The translations under genes and the position numbers were made by a program. Below, in pieces: positions 46,436 through 56,703 of a stretch of 64,000 bases of DNA. The DNA is from Heterobasidion occidentale (Eukaryota; Basidiomycota; Agaricomycetes; Russulales; Bondarzewiaceae), in NCBI GenBank assembly GCA_039111635.1, contig JBCAQO010000013.1, positions 1,302,001-1,366,000 of the forward strand, written 5' to 3'. The notes below the pieces were generated by a model. That model worked only from the letters and a program-made list of their open reading frames with translations. It was not told the DNA's origin and made no database searches. How positions within the stretch are numbered: position 1 is the first letter of the stretch; the number at the start of each line of letters is the position of its first letter.

Positions 46436-48424
46436 ATGAAGTATTTGTCTTATAATGCCGTCCCTTTCCCACCCGGTTACGTCCGTCAGTGGTCAAATAG
46501 ACGCACAGACGTTGCTCCTGTGTGGCTGTCGACTGGCCTCCGAGATGGCAACCAAGCACTCGTCACTCCCATGAACAACGAAACGAAACTTGAGCTCTTC
46601 AGGTATGTGCACGCGCACTCTTGTCGGGCATGTCATTTGAAGTTCATACGATAGACTTCTATTGAAGATCGGCTTTAAAGAAATTGAGGCCGCCTATCCT
46701 TCCACTTCCAGCTCTAAATTCAGCTTCGTTCGCTCATTAATCGAGAACAATGAGGTTCTTGATGATGTTGCCATACAAGTCGATCCAATTTGTGCAGCGC
46801 GCCTAGCGTTTATTTTTGACCTTGTTTTCTCGTAGGTCATAACGTCCGCCCGCACTGATCTTATCGAACGGTCGATCTTATCTCTGTCTGGCGCAAAGAA
46901 AGCAATCATTCATCTATATAATGCCGTCTCTCCTTTCTTTCGCGAGGTTGTCTTCCATAATTCGAAGGAGGAAACGATTGATCTTATCTTGGATGCCGTA
47001 AGACTTGTTAAAAGTTGACTGAAATAGAGTCTGCACGATCTGGTATGCTTTTATGTTTGAGAGATATGAAGTTCGAGTTGATATATGATGGCACAAACAG
47101 GGTCGAAGTTCCGCCTGAATTACTGTTTAGAGACGTTCTCGCAAACCGAACCCGAGTTTGCCGTAGAGCTTGGCAATCGAGTTCTAGAGGAATGGGGCAA
47201 GGCTGGGCCTGGGGATGATAAAGTCATCTTTAATCTGGCGGCGACGGTTGAATGTGCCCCGCCTAATCACTACGCGGACATGGTAAAATAGCCGCTGCTC
47301 CTTTGGCTGTTGACGAGTCTGTACTTAATTATCCTTCTTAGGTTGAATATTTCAGCACTCATATCAATGATCGCGAACACATCACACTGAGCATACATCC
47401 TCACAATGACCGAGGTAGGGGAATTTATACAACTCGCCTTAACATGTACCGACTCTTCTCTTGAAGGTACTGCTGTCGCTGCAGCTGAATTTGAGGTATC
47501 GCAGGAGGCGATCGCGTGGAGGGATGTCTCCTTGGGAATGGAGAGCGCACTGGCAACGTTGATTTGATCACGCTTGCACTTAATCTATACTCGCAAGGCA
47601 TCTCTCCTCACCTCGACTTCTCTGATCTCCACGACATCGTAGCGACCGTCTGTCGCTGCAATAACATGTCGATCCCCCAGTGTTATCCATATGCAGGCGC
47701 ACTTGTGTTCACTGCCTTTGCAGGCACGCACCAGGATGCCATCAAGAAAGGTCTAGACGCTCAACATCATCGTTGGGAGCAGGTCGATCGTTCTGGAAAT
47801 GGCCTTAGGTACTGGGCAGTGCCATACATTCCTCTCGATCCGAAAGATCTGGGCTACGGGTACGAGAATCTCATCCGGATCAGCAGTCAGAGTGGCAAGG
47901 CCGGTGCCGCATACATTGTTAAGGAGACGTTGGGCATAGATGTCCCTCACCGGATGCAGGTCACTTTCTACAAGATCGTCCAGGAAGAAACAGGGCAGTC
48001 TGGATGCGAGATGACAGTCTCGCTAGTCGTTGACGCTTTCAATCGCTCTTTCGGACTTCACTCAAGGCCCACTGATCGCTTGTCTCTGCATTCAGTCAAA
48101 TCCTATCAACCCTCGACATCACTCCATAGCGGCGAGGAACGTTCTATTCACTCTGTCCCTTCAGACGGGCCATTCGTTCACATTGATGCTCAAGTCGATG
48201 TTGACGGACAATTGTCCACTATTCGTGTCCGAGGACAGGGGACCATCAAGGCTTTCGGGGACGCGCTTCGTTCCCATCTAGCTTCAACGCTCGTCGTTCA
48301 GGAGAGCTCCGTTCAGGCTGTCGATGACAAAGGCGTCGTCACCATATTGGAGATTTCCGAATCTTCTCGTAACATGATGGTCTGGGGCATTGGGATGTCC
48401 GAGGATCGCGACGAGAGCGGATGA
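46436..48424 (+). CDS. LEU4: 2-isopropylmalate synthase (leucine biosynthesis), two frame breaks
   Basis: Condenses acetyl-CoA with 2-ketoisovalerate, the committed step of leucine synthesis. From an ATG at 46436 the N-terminal block reads [18 protein letters not shown]; the LRDGNQ motif carries the metal-binding Asp, and the Gly before it replaces the usual Asp. Then come [90 protein letters not shown] and the regulatory LeuA domain ([20 protein letters not shown]). Two single-base losses are needed to join the frames, near 47014 ([16 protein letters not shown]) and near 47494 (before [10 protein letters not shown]). A more upstream start exon is possible, so mitochondrial targeting is undecided. 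Confidence 0.87.
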
Positions 48425-48946
48425 CGTGTGCTCGTTAGCGCTGCAAACACCATCATGAACGCTGGCGAAGCCTTTTCGAGGCAGACGAAAGCTTCCTGGC
48501 TCCCACACATGGCTCTAGGGTACACTCTACCTCTGAATGGCTATTTTCCTTGCATCATTGCTCGATGTTAAATGATGATTAGCTCAGAATTCACAGGGGT
48601 ATCCTGTCAGGGGAATGCTTGAGTTCTGAGGTTCAAATGACGAAGGAGAGACTGCGAAATCGCAGTGTTGGATTATTGCTTTCGTCCAACAACATTTAGG
48701 CAGTCATCTGTTTCGGTTACCCCAGCATAATACCTGTATTCTTCCTCGAGTAGCGTTGTGGAAATTACATTCTCTTGTTGTCACGCCTTCAAACAGGCTC
48801 ACGCATGTGACCTTTTGACACGTGCAGTGTGACGAACGCGTTGCTTGGTCATCATGCGCTGAGTCTGTGGCAGAGTGAGCAGAAGTGACTTAATGACCCC
48901 CTCCACTCTCAGAACCGAACTTACCCTCATTTTCACTGACGTGGTG
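48425..48946. other. Intergenic between LEU4 and CHK1
   Basis: 522 bases with no supported gene. It should hold the LEU4 terminator and the CHK1 promoter, as both genes run in the same direction. Confidence 0.5.
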
Positions 48947-50955
48947 ATGGATAAGCTCAAGTACCCTAAAGTCTGTGGTATGTCATTCCATTTCTATCCT
49001 CTGCAGGCATTAATTTCACCATAGGCTTCAAACTTGCACAGCAGGTCGGTGGTGGCGGGTTTTCGAGGTAAGTCTCGTCTTCAGCAGGCATCTTGCGTGC
49101 GTCATACGAGAATAGTTAAAAATGATACGGGATCAATTTTTACAGTGTATTTCGAGCAGTGAATGTCGAGGAGCGTCGTATTGCAGCGTGCAAGGTGGTT
49201 TTGTTGACAAAGGAGACTACTCCTTATCAGCGCAAAACTCTCGACAAAGAGATGCGTGTGCACACTGCGTTGAAGCATCAGAACGTCTTGGAATTCATTA
49301 ACGCAGTGGTCGTTGAGCCTGACAAACGACCAAAATACATTCCTGCAATCTACATGCTCCTGGAGTTCGCTGCAGGGGGTGACCTTTTCGACAAAATAGG
49401 TGCGTATTCTCCGCTGAAAGGAGGCACCACGCTGATCCTTTGGATTTAGCCCCAGAGATTGGTCTCGACGAAGATACGACGCATTTCTTTTTTCTCCAGC
49501 TCCTGGAGGGACTGGTACGTCTCCTGCTCTTTTTCCAGCGAACCTCTAGGACGTCATGTTTTACTAGAGCTTTATCCATGGAGAAGGCGTTTGTCATCGA
49601 GACTTGAAGCCTGAAAATATACTACTCGATATCACTGGGAAACTCAAAATCTCAGATTTCGGGCTTTGTTCCGTGTATAAGCTAAAGGAGTCCGGCAGAA
49701 CTCGCATGCTTACAGAGCGGTGTGGGAGTCTCCCTTATGTCGCTCCAGAAGTAAGCACAGTTCAATTGGTTTACCTCCATACCGACAGACACGCTTTCAG
49801 CTTGATTCTGAAGATCCATATCAAGCGGAACCCATTGACGTGTGGGGAGTCGGCGTTATCCTCTTCACAATGCTCGTTGGAAGTAGGCGTTTCAAGAACT
49901 CCTGTATATTCTTGCTCTCACGCCTTCTAGACACCCCTTGGGACGAACCCACAAAGCGCAGCTACGAGTATTCTCGATATATTACCGGTAAAATTTTTGA
50001 CGATGACCCTTGGAAACGTATCGGAAAAGTTGCCTTATGTCCGTAACATGATATTTTCTCTCCGGGGCGTCGCTGAATCTCGCGGTTGTTAGCACTTTTG
50101 ACACGTTTACTCGATGTCGACCCGTCGACCCGTATCACTTTAGCGGAGGCAAAGCAACATCCATGGGTCCTTCGGTTCGTGAATATAACCGGATATCACG
50201 TTTCATCACACTATTGACGTGCGGCACTCAGATTAAGTCAAATTGCCTCCCAAGGGCCGGTCGCATTGGCTGAGAAGTTAACTCAGTCCCTCCGTGAGCA
50301 AGGTGATCTGGAACTGGCGAACCCCGATCTTGAGTCTCGGTAACGTTTCCTTCTCTATAGCCCTGCGAGACCAGCCCTTAAACCATCGTCTCTTAGGCCG
50401 CTAGTGGATAAAGATGGGGATCAAGTGATGTTGACTGCGACGCGTAGCTCGCAGTTCACACAATCACTCCTTCTATTCGTGAGTCTGGTCTAGACCATCT
50501 TTGTCCTTCATACAGCTAATATATACATCTATCTGTTTAGTCACAAACCCAGTCAGGGACACGCTATACCCCTCAACTAACACGCTTCTATGCACGCATA
50601 CAGCCATCCCGTCTTCTTGAGTTGATAGAACAATCACTAGTAGAATTATGTGTCAAAGTCAAACACGTAGACCCCGATGAATCGGGGGACTCTCCCGGTG
50701 ACATGCGATGCCGCATCGGTGGATTCGATAAAAGACGCGTCCAATTTCGCGGATGGGTCATTGTGCAACGATTCGTGTACCAGGAAATCGAGTGTAGCTT
50801 TTGTATCATGCAGCGCGACGAAGTAAGCCTTCGAACTCCCATTCATGTTCTATTTTTTCACGAGTTTCAAGGGCAACCCGTTGTCATGGAGGGAACTCTG
50901 GAAGGCTGTTGTACAGTCTCCCAGGGTCGAGCGATACGTCTTAAAGCGACGATGA
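48947..50955 (+). CDS. CHK1: DNA-damage checkpoint Ser/Thr kinase CHK1
   Basis: Effector kinase that halts the cell cycle after DNA damage or stalled replication. The start at 48947 ([20 protein letters not shown]) is followed by the Gly-rich loop GGGGFSSVFRAV, catalytic Lys in AACKVVLL, hinge [14 protein letters not shown], catalytic loop [15 protein letters not shown] in [20 protein letters not shown], activation segment [10 protein letters not shown], then [20 protein letters not shown] and [20 protein letters not shown]. The C-terminal half has a KA1-like domain ([20 protein letters not shown]) ending ERYVLKRR. About ten short introns, including donors GTTCGT (50175) and GTCCGT (50040). 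All keep frame. Strong match to fungal Chk1. Confidence 0.9.
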
Positions 50956-51344
50956 GACATGTCTCTAGTGCATCATCCCACTTCGACCAAAAGGACACCA
51001 CCATTTATTTCTTAAACAAATCCCATTTATTGTCTGATCAGGGTAATAGAACCCTATGTTAGACATTACGAATACAAAAAACTCGCCCTGTCATCCTGCG
51101 TATCCGATCCCGCCTCTGGACACCACCATACTATCAGTAGACTCTCCGGAATATTGTATGCTATCCCCCGTGTATCCGTTGCTACAGCTGTAAACATATA
51201 GCCCCTTCTCTGCCAGTCCTTTGGAGACCGCCATTGATCAAAACCTAGATGGCCTTTGGTTGACAGTATACCGTATCCACCTTTGCAAAGACCCTGTTCT
51301 GCGTGATTTGCGATAATTCGACTTCGTATTGACAATCATAAAAT
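50956..51344. other. Convergent intergenic region, no gene seen
   Basis: 389 bases between the 3' ends of CHK1 and the minus-strand orphan gene, with no recognisable coding sequence. Confidence 0.5.
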
Positions 51345-52987
51345 TTACAATAAGGATAGTAAGTCAACTTGTGTTGCAGAGCAACCCAGACAAGTATTCA
51401 AAAAGCCCGTGTTGTCCGACGAGCTTGGGATGTTATCCTTCCAAGACTTCAAAATACGAACTTCGGTCTTCGCTACCTCAAAGACAGATTGAATAGGGAG
51501 GCCCAAGTGACGTGCAGGGTAGCAGGCCGCCAACGCTATTGCTTCACGCTGATACTCAGGCGGGCAACTGATCAGCACCCGGGGCTTGTATCTACCGAAT
51601 TTGAAGGCGTGCTGGAAGAACTTGAGTGCCGCCGTGACTTGCTCCTGCGTCAATCGTACACCGTCGTCGACCTCGCCGCCCTCCTTCTCAGGTATCGCTA
51701 TTACCAGATAGGTTCCTTCTTTGTAGTTGAAGGGGTAGAATGGTAGGGGTGGACAATCTGGGCTGTCCGGGTCGATTATGGACCTTCTCCTTTTCTTAGG
51801 GTAAGCACAGAAATACGCTGCACGAGCGGGATAGACGCCGAGCGCGTGGGTGTACTCAAGTATGCTCTTGCCGGTCGGCCAGCATCCAAAGGCACTGGTT
51901 TCCCAGTCGGCTCTCCAGAGATTGAGCGGGGGCAAATCGTCGGCTCCCCAGATACAGAGGTCGATGATGGGCAGCATGAACGAGCAGTACTGGTTCATTT
52001 CCTGCTGTGCGGTCTCGAAGATGGGGTCCTGCCAGTTTTGCCGTTGTGGCTTAGGAGACGGCTGCTCCGGTGTGCCGATGGACACGTAGTGAACGGCATG
52101 CGGCTTGGATTCGTGCGGAGCGATGTCGTAGAAAATGCGATGAGTTCCTTTGGGCGAGAATTCTGGCAGAAGCTCTGGTTTCGCGACTGACATATGCACG
52201 TTGTTGTCCGTGTCCGACTTGAGATTGTGTGTTGCACCATGGTAATGAAACAGAGGTTGAGGTGAATCAGGCGGCGATGGAGAAGTAAGCAAAGGTGAAG
52301 GAATCTTGATGGAAAGAGCGGGGCGAGTGCTCGCAGCCCGGACTGTTGGCAAAGATCTGGGGGAAGCCCTTGGAGTTTGCATGTCCCAATCACCATTATC
52401 CGACGAGTCATCGTCTGGATGCAGATGTCGAAATGTCGAAGGCCACTGGAAAGGCGGAACGATGTTGTCTAAGAGATTGGCACCAATGACGGTGGTCGAA
52501 AATCCGGGCAACAACCGAGCCGAGGCCTTTGGGGTCTGCTCTGTGTGTTCCGCGTCCGAATCCACGTCGCGATGAGCGCCACCATCGGAATGCGCGACCT
52601 CAGGTACAGGTAAAGGAGAGGTGGAGGGCCGGTAGATGCTGATATAGGTCTTGATTCAGCCTTCAAAATCTGCGGGATAGCTTTCACACCGGACTCGTCA
52701 GCGTGTGATGAAGTATCGGGGAGATGCACGGGTTTCAACGAAAGAGACGGCAAGGGAGGAGACGTAGGAGGCTGAGGTTGAGAAGACGGCGGCGAAAGAC
52801 GTTTACGCTTGTTCCTATTCCGCCGTTTTCGTTTCGGGGACACTGCCCGCAGCGGCACCTCGGAAAGATGTGGGGAAGGTTTGGTTACAGGGCTGCGTGC
52901 AGGCTGCGGGGATACTGTGTCTGTACGATCATCAGGTGGCAAAGAAGGACGTGTGACTTTGCGTTTGGCTTTGGAAGGGCGGCCCAT
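51345..52987 (-). CDS. Orphan basidiomycete protein with basic N-terminus; one frame break
   Basis: I do not recognise a named family. The start at 52987 (MGRPSKAKRKVTRPSLPPDD) begins a basic, AT-hook-like segment and a KRKRRNRNKRKR nuclear-localisation-like run, followed by a long Pro/Ser-rich region. One base is missing near 52628, after which the frame continues through DVDSDAEHTEQTPKASAR. The C-terminal half is compact and looks folded: MLPIIDLCIWGADDLPPLNL, then WRADWETSAFGCWPTGKSIL, YTHALGVYPARAAYF, TQEQVTAALKFFQHAFKFG and PRVLISCPPEYQREAIALAA. No intron is needed. A nuclear role is only inferred from the basic run. Confidence 0.6.
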
Positions 52988-53465
52988 CAACACGAGGAGC
53001 TACACGAGGCAGGGCAGGGCAGGAATTCGATGGGATGTGGGTGATGCTGGAAAGAGTTCGATCGCACTGAACCACATTAACAGGGCTTTAAGGGCCCCAG
53101 ACGCGATCCAAAAGCCACCGTGGCGACGGTCAAAACGTCACTACATCAATCATTCTAAGACATTAAACGGACCAGAAAGAAAATGCTTTGGCGAGCAGAT
53201 ATAGCACGAGCAACGCTTGCGCACGAATGGCTTTTCTGCGCAAGCGCGGCTCGGGTCAGGGCTCATACCACGACGGGCAGGCGAGGCTCACGCGTGTGAA
53301 GACATGTGGAGGCGGTGCCACAACTGCGCATGGGCCCAGGCGCGGACGACAAGAATAAATATGTGGCGCCCACAATATATAGTCATACCATAACACTAGA
53401 GACGATCCGTGTAAACATTAAAGAGAGCAGAAATACGACAGACCGTCGGTGTCCGCCGGGAGGCC
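52988..53465. other. Intergenic, no gene seen
   Basis: Promoter side of the orphan gene and terminator side of the DUF6533 gene, both on the minus strand. No recognisable element. Confidence 0.5.
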
Positions 53466-55013
53466 TTAGTGAAGCTCGAAGCGCTCGGGGAATGTCTCGT
53501 ACGTCATCGACCTTTGCACCCTGAGCTCGTGGTCGCCCTCCGGGTCCGCGTCAAGGTGTTCCAGCGAAGCCGACGCGAGGAGGCTCTCTTCCGAGTGCCT
53601 CCGCACGTTGATGATCAAACGGCTGAGCGTGACGTTCGTCGCGCACCAGATGAAGCTAGAGAGAATAAGCCAATATCGCATGGAAACATGAAATGAAAGA
53701 CGAACAATATACCGAGAAAGACCAAAGAGAGCTAGAGAAATTGATCAGAGCCCGGAACTCTCTCAACTAATGATCGCTCTTACAGGTGCGACTATCGAAA
53801 GGACCAAATTCGCGATCCGTAATGCTGAAACATTGTCAAAGAAGAGTCTCGAGACGAGGATATGCCACACTTACAGGCCATAGTCTAAGAAGGTTGTGAG
53901 AAAGGCTTCATGAAAGGTCAAGATATACTCCAGTTACTCACGAAGAAAAAGGTGACTCCATCTCTATATAGCGTGTTCGTTATTTCGTGATTCGACTGGC
54001 GCGGACGCCCCATCGCATTCCAGCAAGTCATGGCAAACACGATGATCTCAAAGATCACCTGAGAAACATGTCAGATTCGCTGTCGACACAAAGAATGCTG
54101 TCAAATGTCCTGTTCGACTCACCCCAGGCAGCCAGACTCCCTCGATGATGATCCGCTCCTTGATGACACAAGCGCGGAGAAGCGTGTTGTATTCGAACTG
54201 CGCTGGAGAGTGGAATTTTCGTCAGCCCGCCGAGCAGCGTGTCAAATAGCCAAGTCGAGGGGACGTACGGATCATCTGGATGGCGGCCCATATGACCATC
54301 GAGAATGTTACGATTTGGGAGAGGACGAAGGCTACAAGCGTGAAGACGACAGGTTTGGTGCGCCGGTTCCACAGCACCCATATGCGGAGCATGACGATGA
54401 CTGGAGTAAATACGACAGTTACAGTCAACATTGTACAGGTGCGATAAAGTCGAAGACATACAGTGTCCGTTCGCGATTGAAATGGAACCGAGAAATGTTG
54501 TGGCGGGGAACCATACTTTGCAGCTATTCGAAGATAATTGAATAGGGTACGCAGCGATTCAGCGCAAGAACTTACAACTATCAGGAAAAGTAAGAACATG
54601 CGACGCACGGCGACTCTCTGAGAAATATACGACTCACCAGATCTGAGGGGTGTGAAGACGAAAGGCCGGCGATCTCTGATAGCCCTCGTCAGCTTCCACC
54701 TGACTTGGAAGCAGAATGGACGACCACGAACCATACATGTTGACGATCATTACTATGGGGACGAGGTAGCGATTGAGCAGAAATAGCACTTTCGGGACAG
54801 TCGTCTTGGTCTTCCAGATATACTGAATTTCGTCGTCCAAGGTGAGCAAGTGATCGTACAACAGCACGACGCATGCCCCAGCTAACCAGGAGCGAGTCGG
54901 GACGTCAGGCTTCGATGCCGTGAGTCGAATCAAACAGAAGCAATGCACGCACCGCTGACATATCTCGTGATGTTGAGGTTCCGCACGATTGTCTCTACTG
55001 CCGCCAAGTCCAT
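53466..55013 (-). CDS. DUF6533-domain multi-span membrane protein
   Basis: Mushroom-specific membrane protein family of unknown function with about seven helices, sometimes compared with receptors. The start at 55013 (MDLAAVETIVRNLNITRYVS) leads, after one intron, into the diagnostic block CVVLLYDHLLTLDDEIQYIW, then KTKTTVPKVLFLLNRYLVPI. Later helices include TMLTVTVVFTPVIVMLRIWV and VVFTLVAFVLSQIVTFSMVI. The last exon has NVTLSRLIINVRRHSEES and a polar tail ending ERFELH. Six or so introns with GT-AG ends. The frame appears intact where I checked it. Ligand and partner are unknown. Confidence 0.8.
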
Positions 55014-55748
55014 GTCCAACACTGAAAGAACGGCTAGACGAGTGCAGCCGTTTTGACCAACAGGCCGCAGTCGAAGACGCAGAGGCCTCGACGCCCAACT
55101 CGGCAATATGTACTGGGAAAAGAGAGAGAGAAAGAGAGAAGGAGAGAAAGGAGTGCGTTGGGATCGGAACCGGCGCTAGATCATGGATGGGTCCCATAAT
55201 ATAATCAAGCGTCCCCGATCTGTCTAACTCAGGCACCCGGGGGTACTGCACCCGCGAGAGGAGGCGCAGAGACCTGTCAATGGTGTCGACAAGAACAAGA
55301 CTGCTCCGTCGAGGTGTATGGGACGGACATCGAATAGGCCCTGCTCCTCATCGCTCTATGCCGTGCGCACCCACAACCTAATATCCTCGACGCAATCAGC
55401 CCGGAGCGACTATTACGACGGACCAGAGTACTCATTGAATGGTGTGGACTTACCGTCTCTTACGAATCAAGGTTGATATCATTGAAGCGGGCTTCAGCAC
55501 ATGGTGAACAGAGTCCTCGATATCGATCGTCATTTCGTGTCGTCGTCGTCGTCGTCGTCGTCGAGAGGGCCACAGGATGAGCTGTAGCGGACGATGCCAA
55601 ACACAGGCAAGACTGAAAAGGCGGAGGGCAGGTTCAGACTCCGCGGTTCCGGCTGACATGTGCCCGAGACATCCGAAGCCCGATGGGCAGTGTCTGTGGC
55701 ACCGATGTTCCGCTCCCGCTAGCATTGGGCGGGAATTTAGCACCGCAG
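55014..55748. other. Intergenic, no gene seen
   Basis: Upstream of the DUF6533 gene. It contains a purine-rich AGAG tract near 55115-55150 and the GTC microsatellite, but no supported gene. Confidence 0.45.
55539..55563. repeat. (GTC)n microsatellite
   Basis: About eight uninterrupted GTC units. Simple repeat, not inside a supported gene. Confidence 0.85.
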
Positions 55749-55847
55749 CTAGTCTCCGTGGCTGACCAACACAGAAGATTGCAGTCGTTCTGTGTTAAGG
55801 TCTGCTTCCAAATGATGAATCCTTGCGGGTAGTCCGCATTTCGGCTT
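55749..55847 (+). repeat. Diverged second copy of the transposon left end
   Basis: About 100 bases aligning to the left end at 56468-56566: both begin CTAGTCTCCGTGGCTGACC, contain the ACACAGAA...TTCTGTGT hairpin, then TAAGGTCTGC and a diverged GCGGG.AGTCC.GC core. It lies in direct orientation 719 bases upstream. No matching right end was found, so it is a solo end or the remnant of an older insertion. Confidence 0.75.
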
Positions 55848-55964
55848 TAGCCGCTCTAAAATGATGAACTTTGCGAGACATGCGTCACCCAACCTGACTC
55901 ATAGGTGGGTAAAGCTTACCAACTAGATATAGAGTGCCCACTAGGAATGCTTTTGTTTGGTGCG

Positions 55965-56050
55965 ATAGGCCAGTTGGTGTAAACGCTGTCATTTTGCTCC
56001 GGTTGTTGGTTCGAGTCCCGCCAAAAACACTGTCCGTTGTGTTCAAATTT
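55965..56050 (+). other. tRNA-like Pol III unit (A box and B box), probably tRNA pseudogene or tRNA-derived SINE
   Basis: TAGGCCAGTTGG at about 55966 matches the internal A box, and GGTTCGAGTCC at 56008-56018 is a perfect B box, spaced as in a tRNA. A TTTTT run follows near 56046. The implied acceptor and T stems do not pair properly, so I do not call a functional tRNA. It sits between the two copies of the transposon left end. Confidence 0.45.
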
Positions 56051-56488
56051 TTGATTTCACTATTGTTTCGAGTCTCTTTTACCTTTCTAAGCATATTTAA
56101 TCTGTTCCTGCATATCAAGACTGCCCATAAATGATATTTTGAGCTTCCTCTCGATTGGCACGTGAGCTATCTTGCACGTGAGTGAGCTGAGTTTCAAAAG
56201 ATATCAAATTCCAGCTGAAATCCCTACTACCCGCAAGGTTTTGTGATTTGGATGTAGACTACACCGCAGCGGGTTCGATATCTAACAAATCTCACGCATG
56301 TTCCGCTATCCAAACAATCACATGAATCCCATACTTGGATATTAGAGGATATTAGTGAGTGAGTAGAATCCAGTGCAGCAATCAATCAAAAAGATCAGAA
56401 CGCGATCGAGTAGAGGCTAAGTTGTCCCGACAGCATCATTGCGCCCTCGACGCGAGTTAGACCGACGCTAGTCTCCGTGGCTGACCTT

Positions 56489-56514
56489 TACACAGAAGAC
56501 AGTCGTTCTGTGTA
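56489..56514. repeat. Hairpin in transposon left end
   Basis: ACACAGAA at 56490-56497 and TTCTGTGT at 56506-56513 form a perfect inverted repeat, extended by one T-A pair. The same arms occur at 55769-55776 and 55788-55795 in the upstream copy with a different loop, so the stem is conserved while the loop varies. Confidence 0.75.
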
Positions 56515-56519
56515 TAAGG

Positions 56520-56557
56520 TCTGCACATAAATTTGATGCCTTGGCGGGGAGTCCAGC
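56520..56557 (+). repeat. Terminal inverted repeat, left
   Basis: Begins TCTGCA and ends GGCGGGGAGTCCAGC. It matches the complement of 63162-63199 at 34 of 38 positions; the differences are three adjacent bases and one transition. Confidence 0.85.
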
Positions 56558-56703
56558 CTCGGCTGTTTCCGACAGATTGATGTCGTTAGGAGACCCATGC
56601 CGAGCAATGCCGCATGTGCCGATACATGCCGTCCACGTGTATACTTAGTGAAATGATAAGCAATGGATAACCTTGAAAAACATATAGTGCCTCTTCTACC
56701 GCG

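Noticed and set aside
55961..56032. Functional tRNA gene
   Set aside because: A and B boxes are good but acceptor and T stems do not pair at standard positions.
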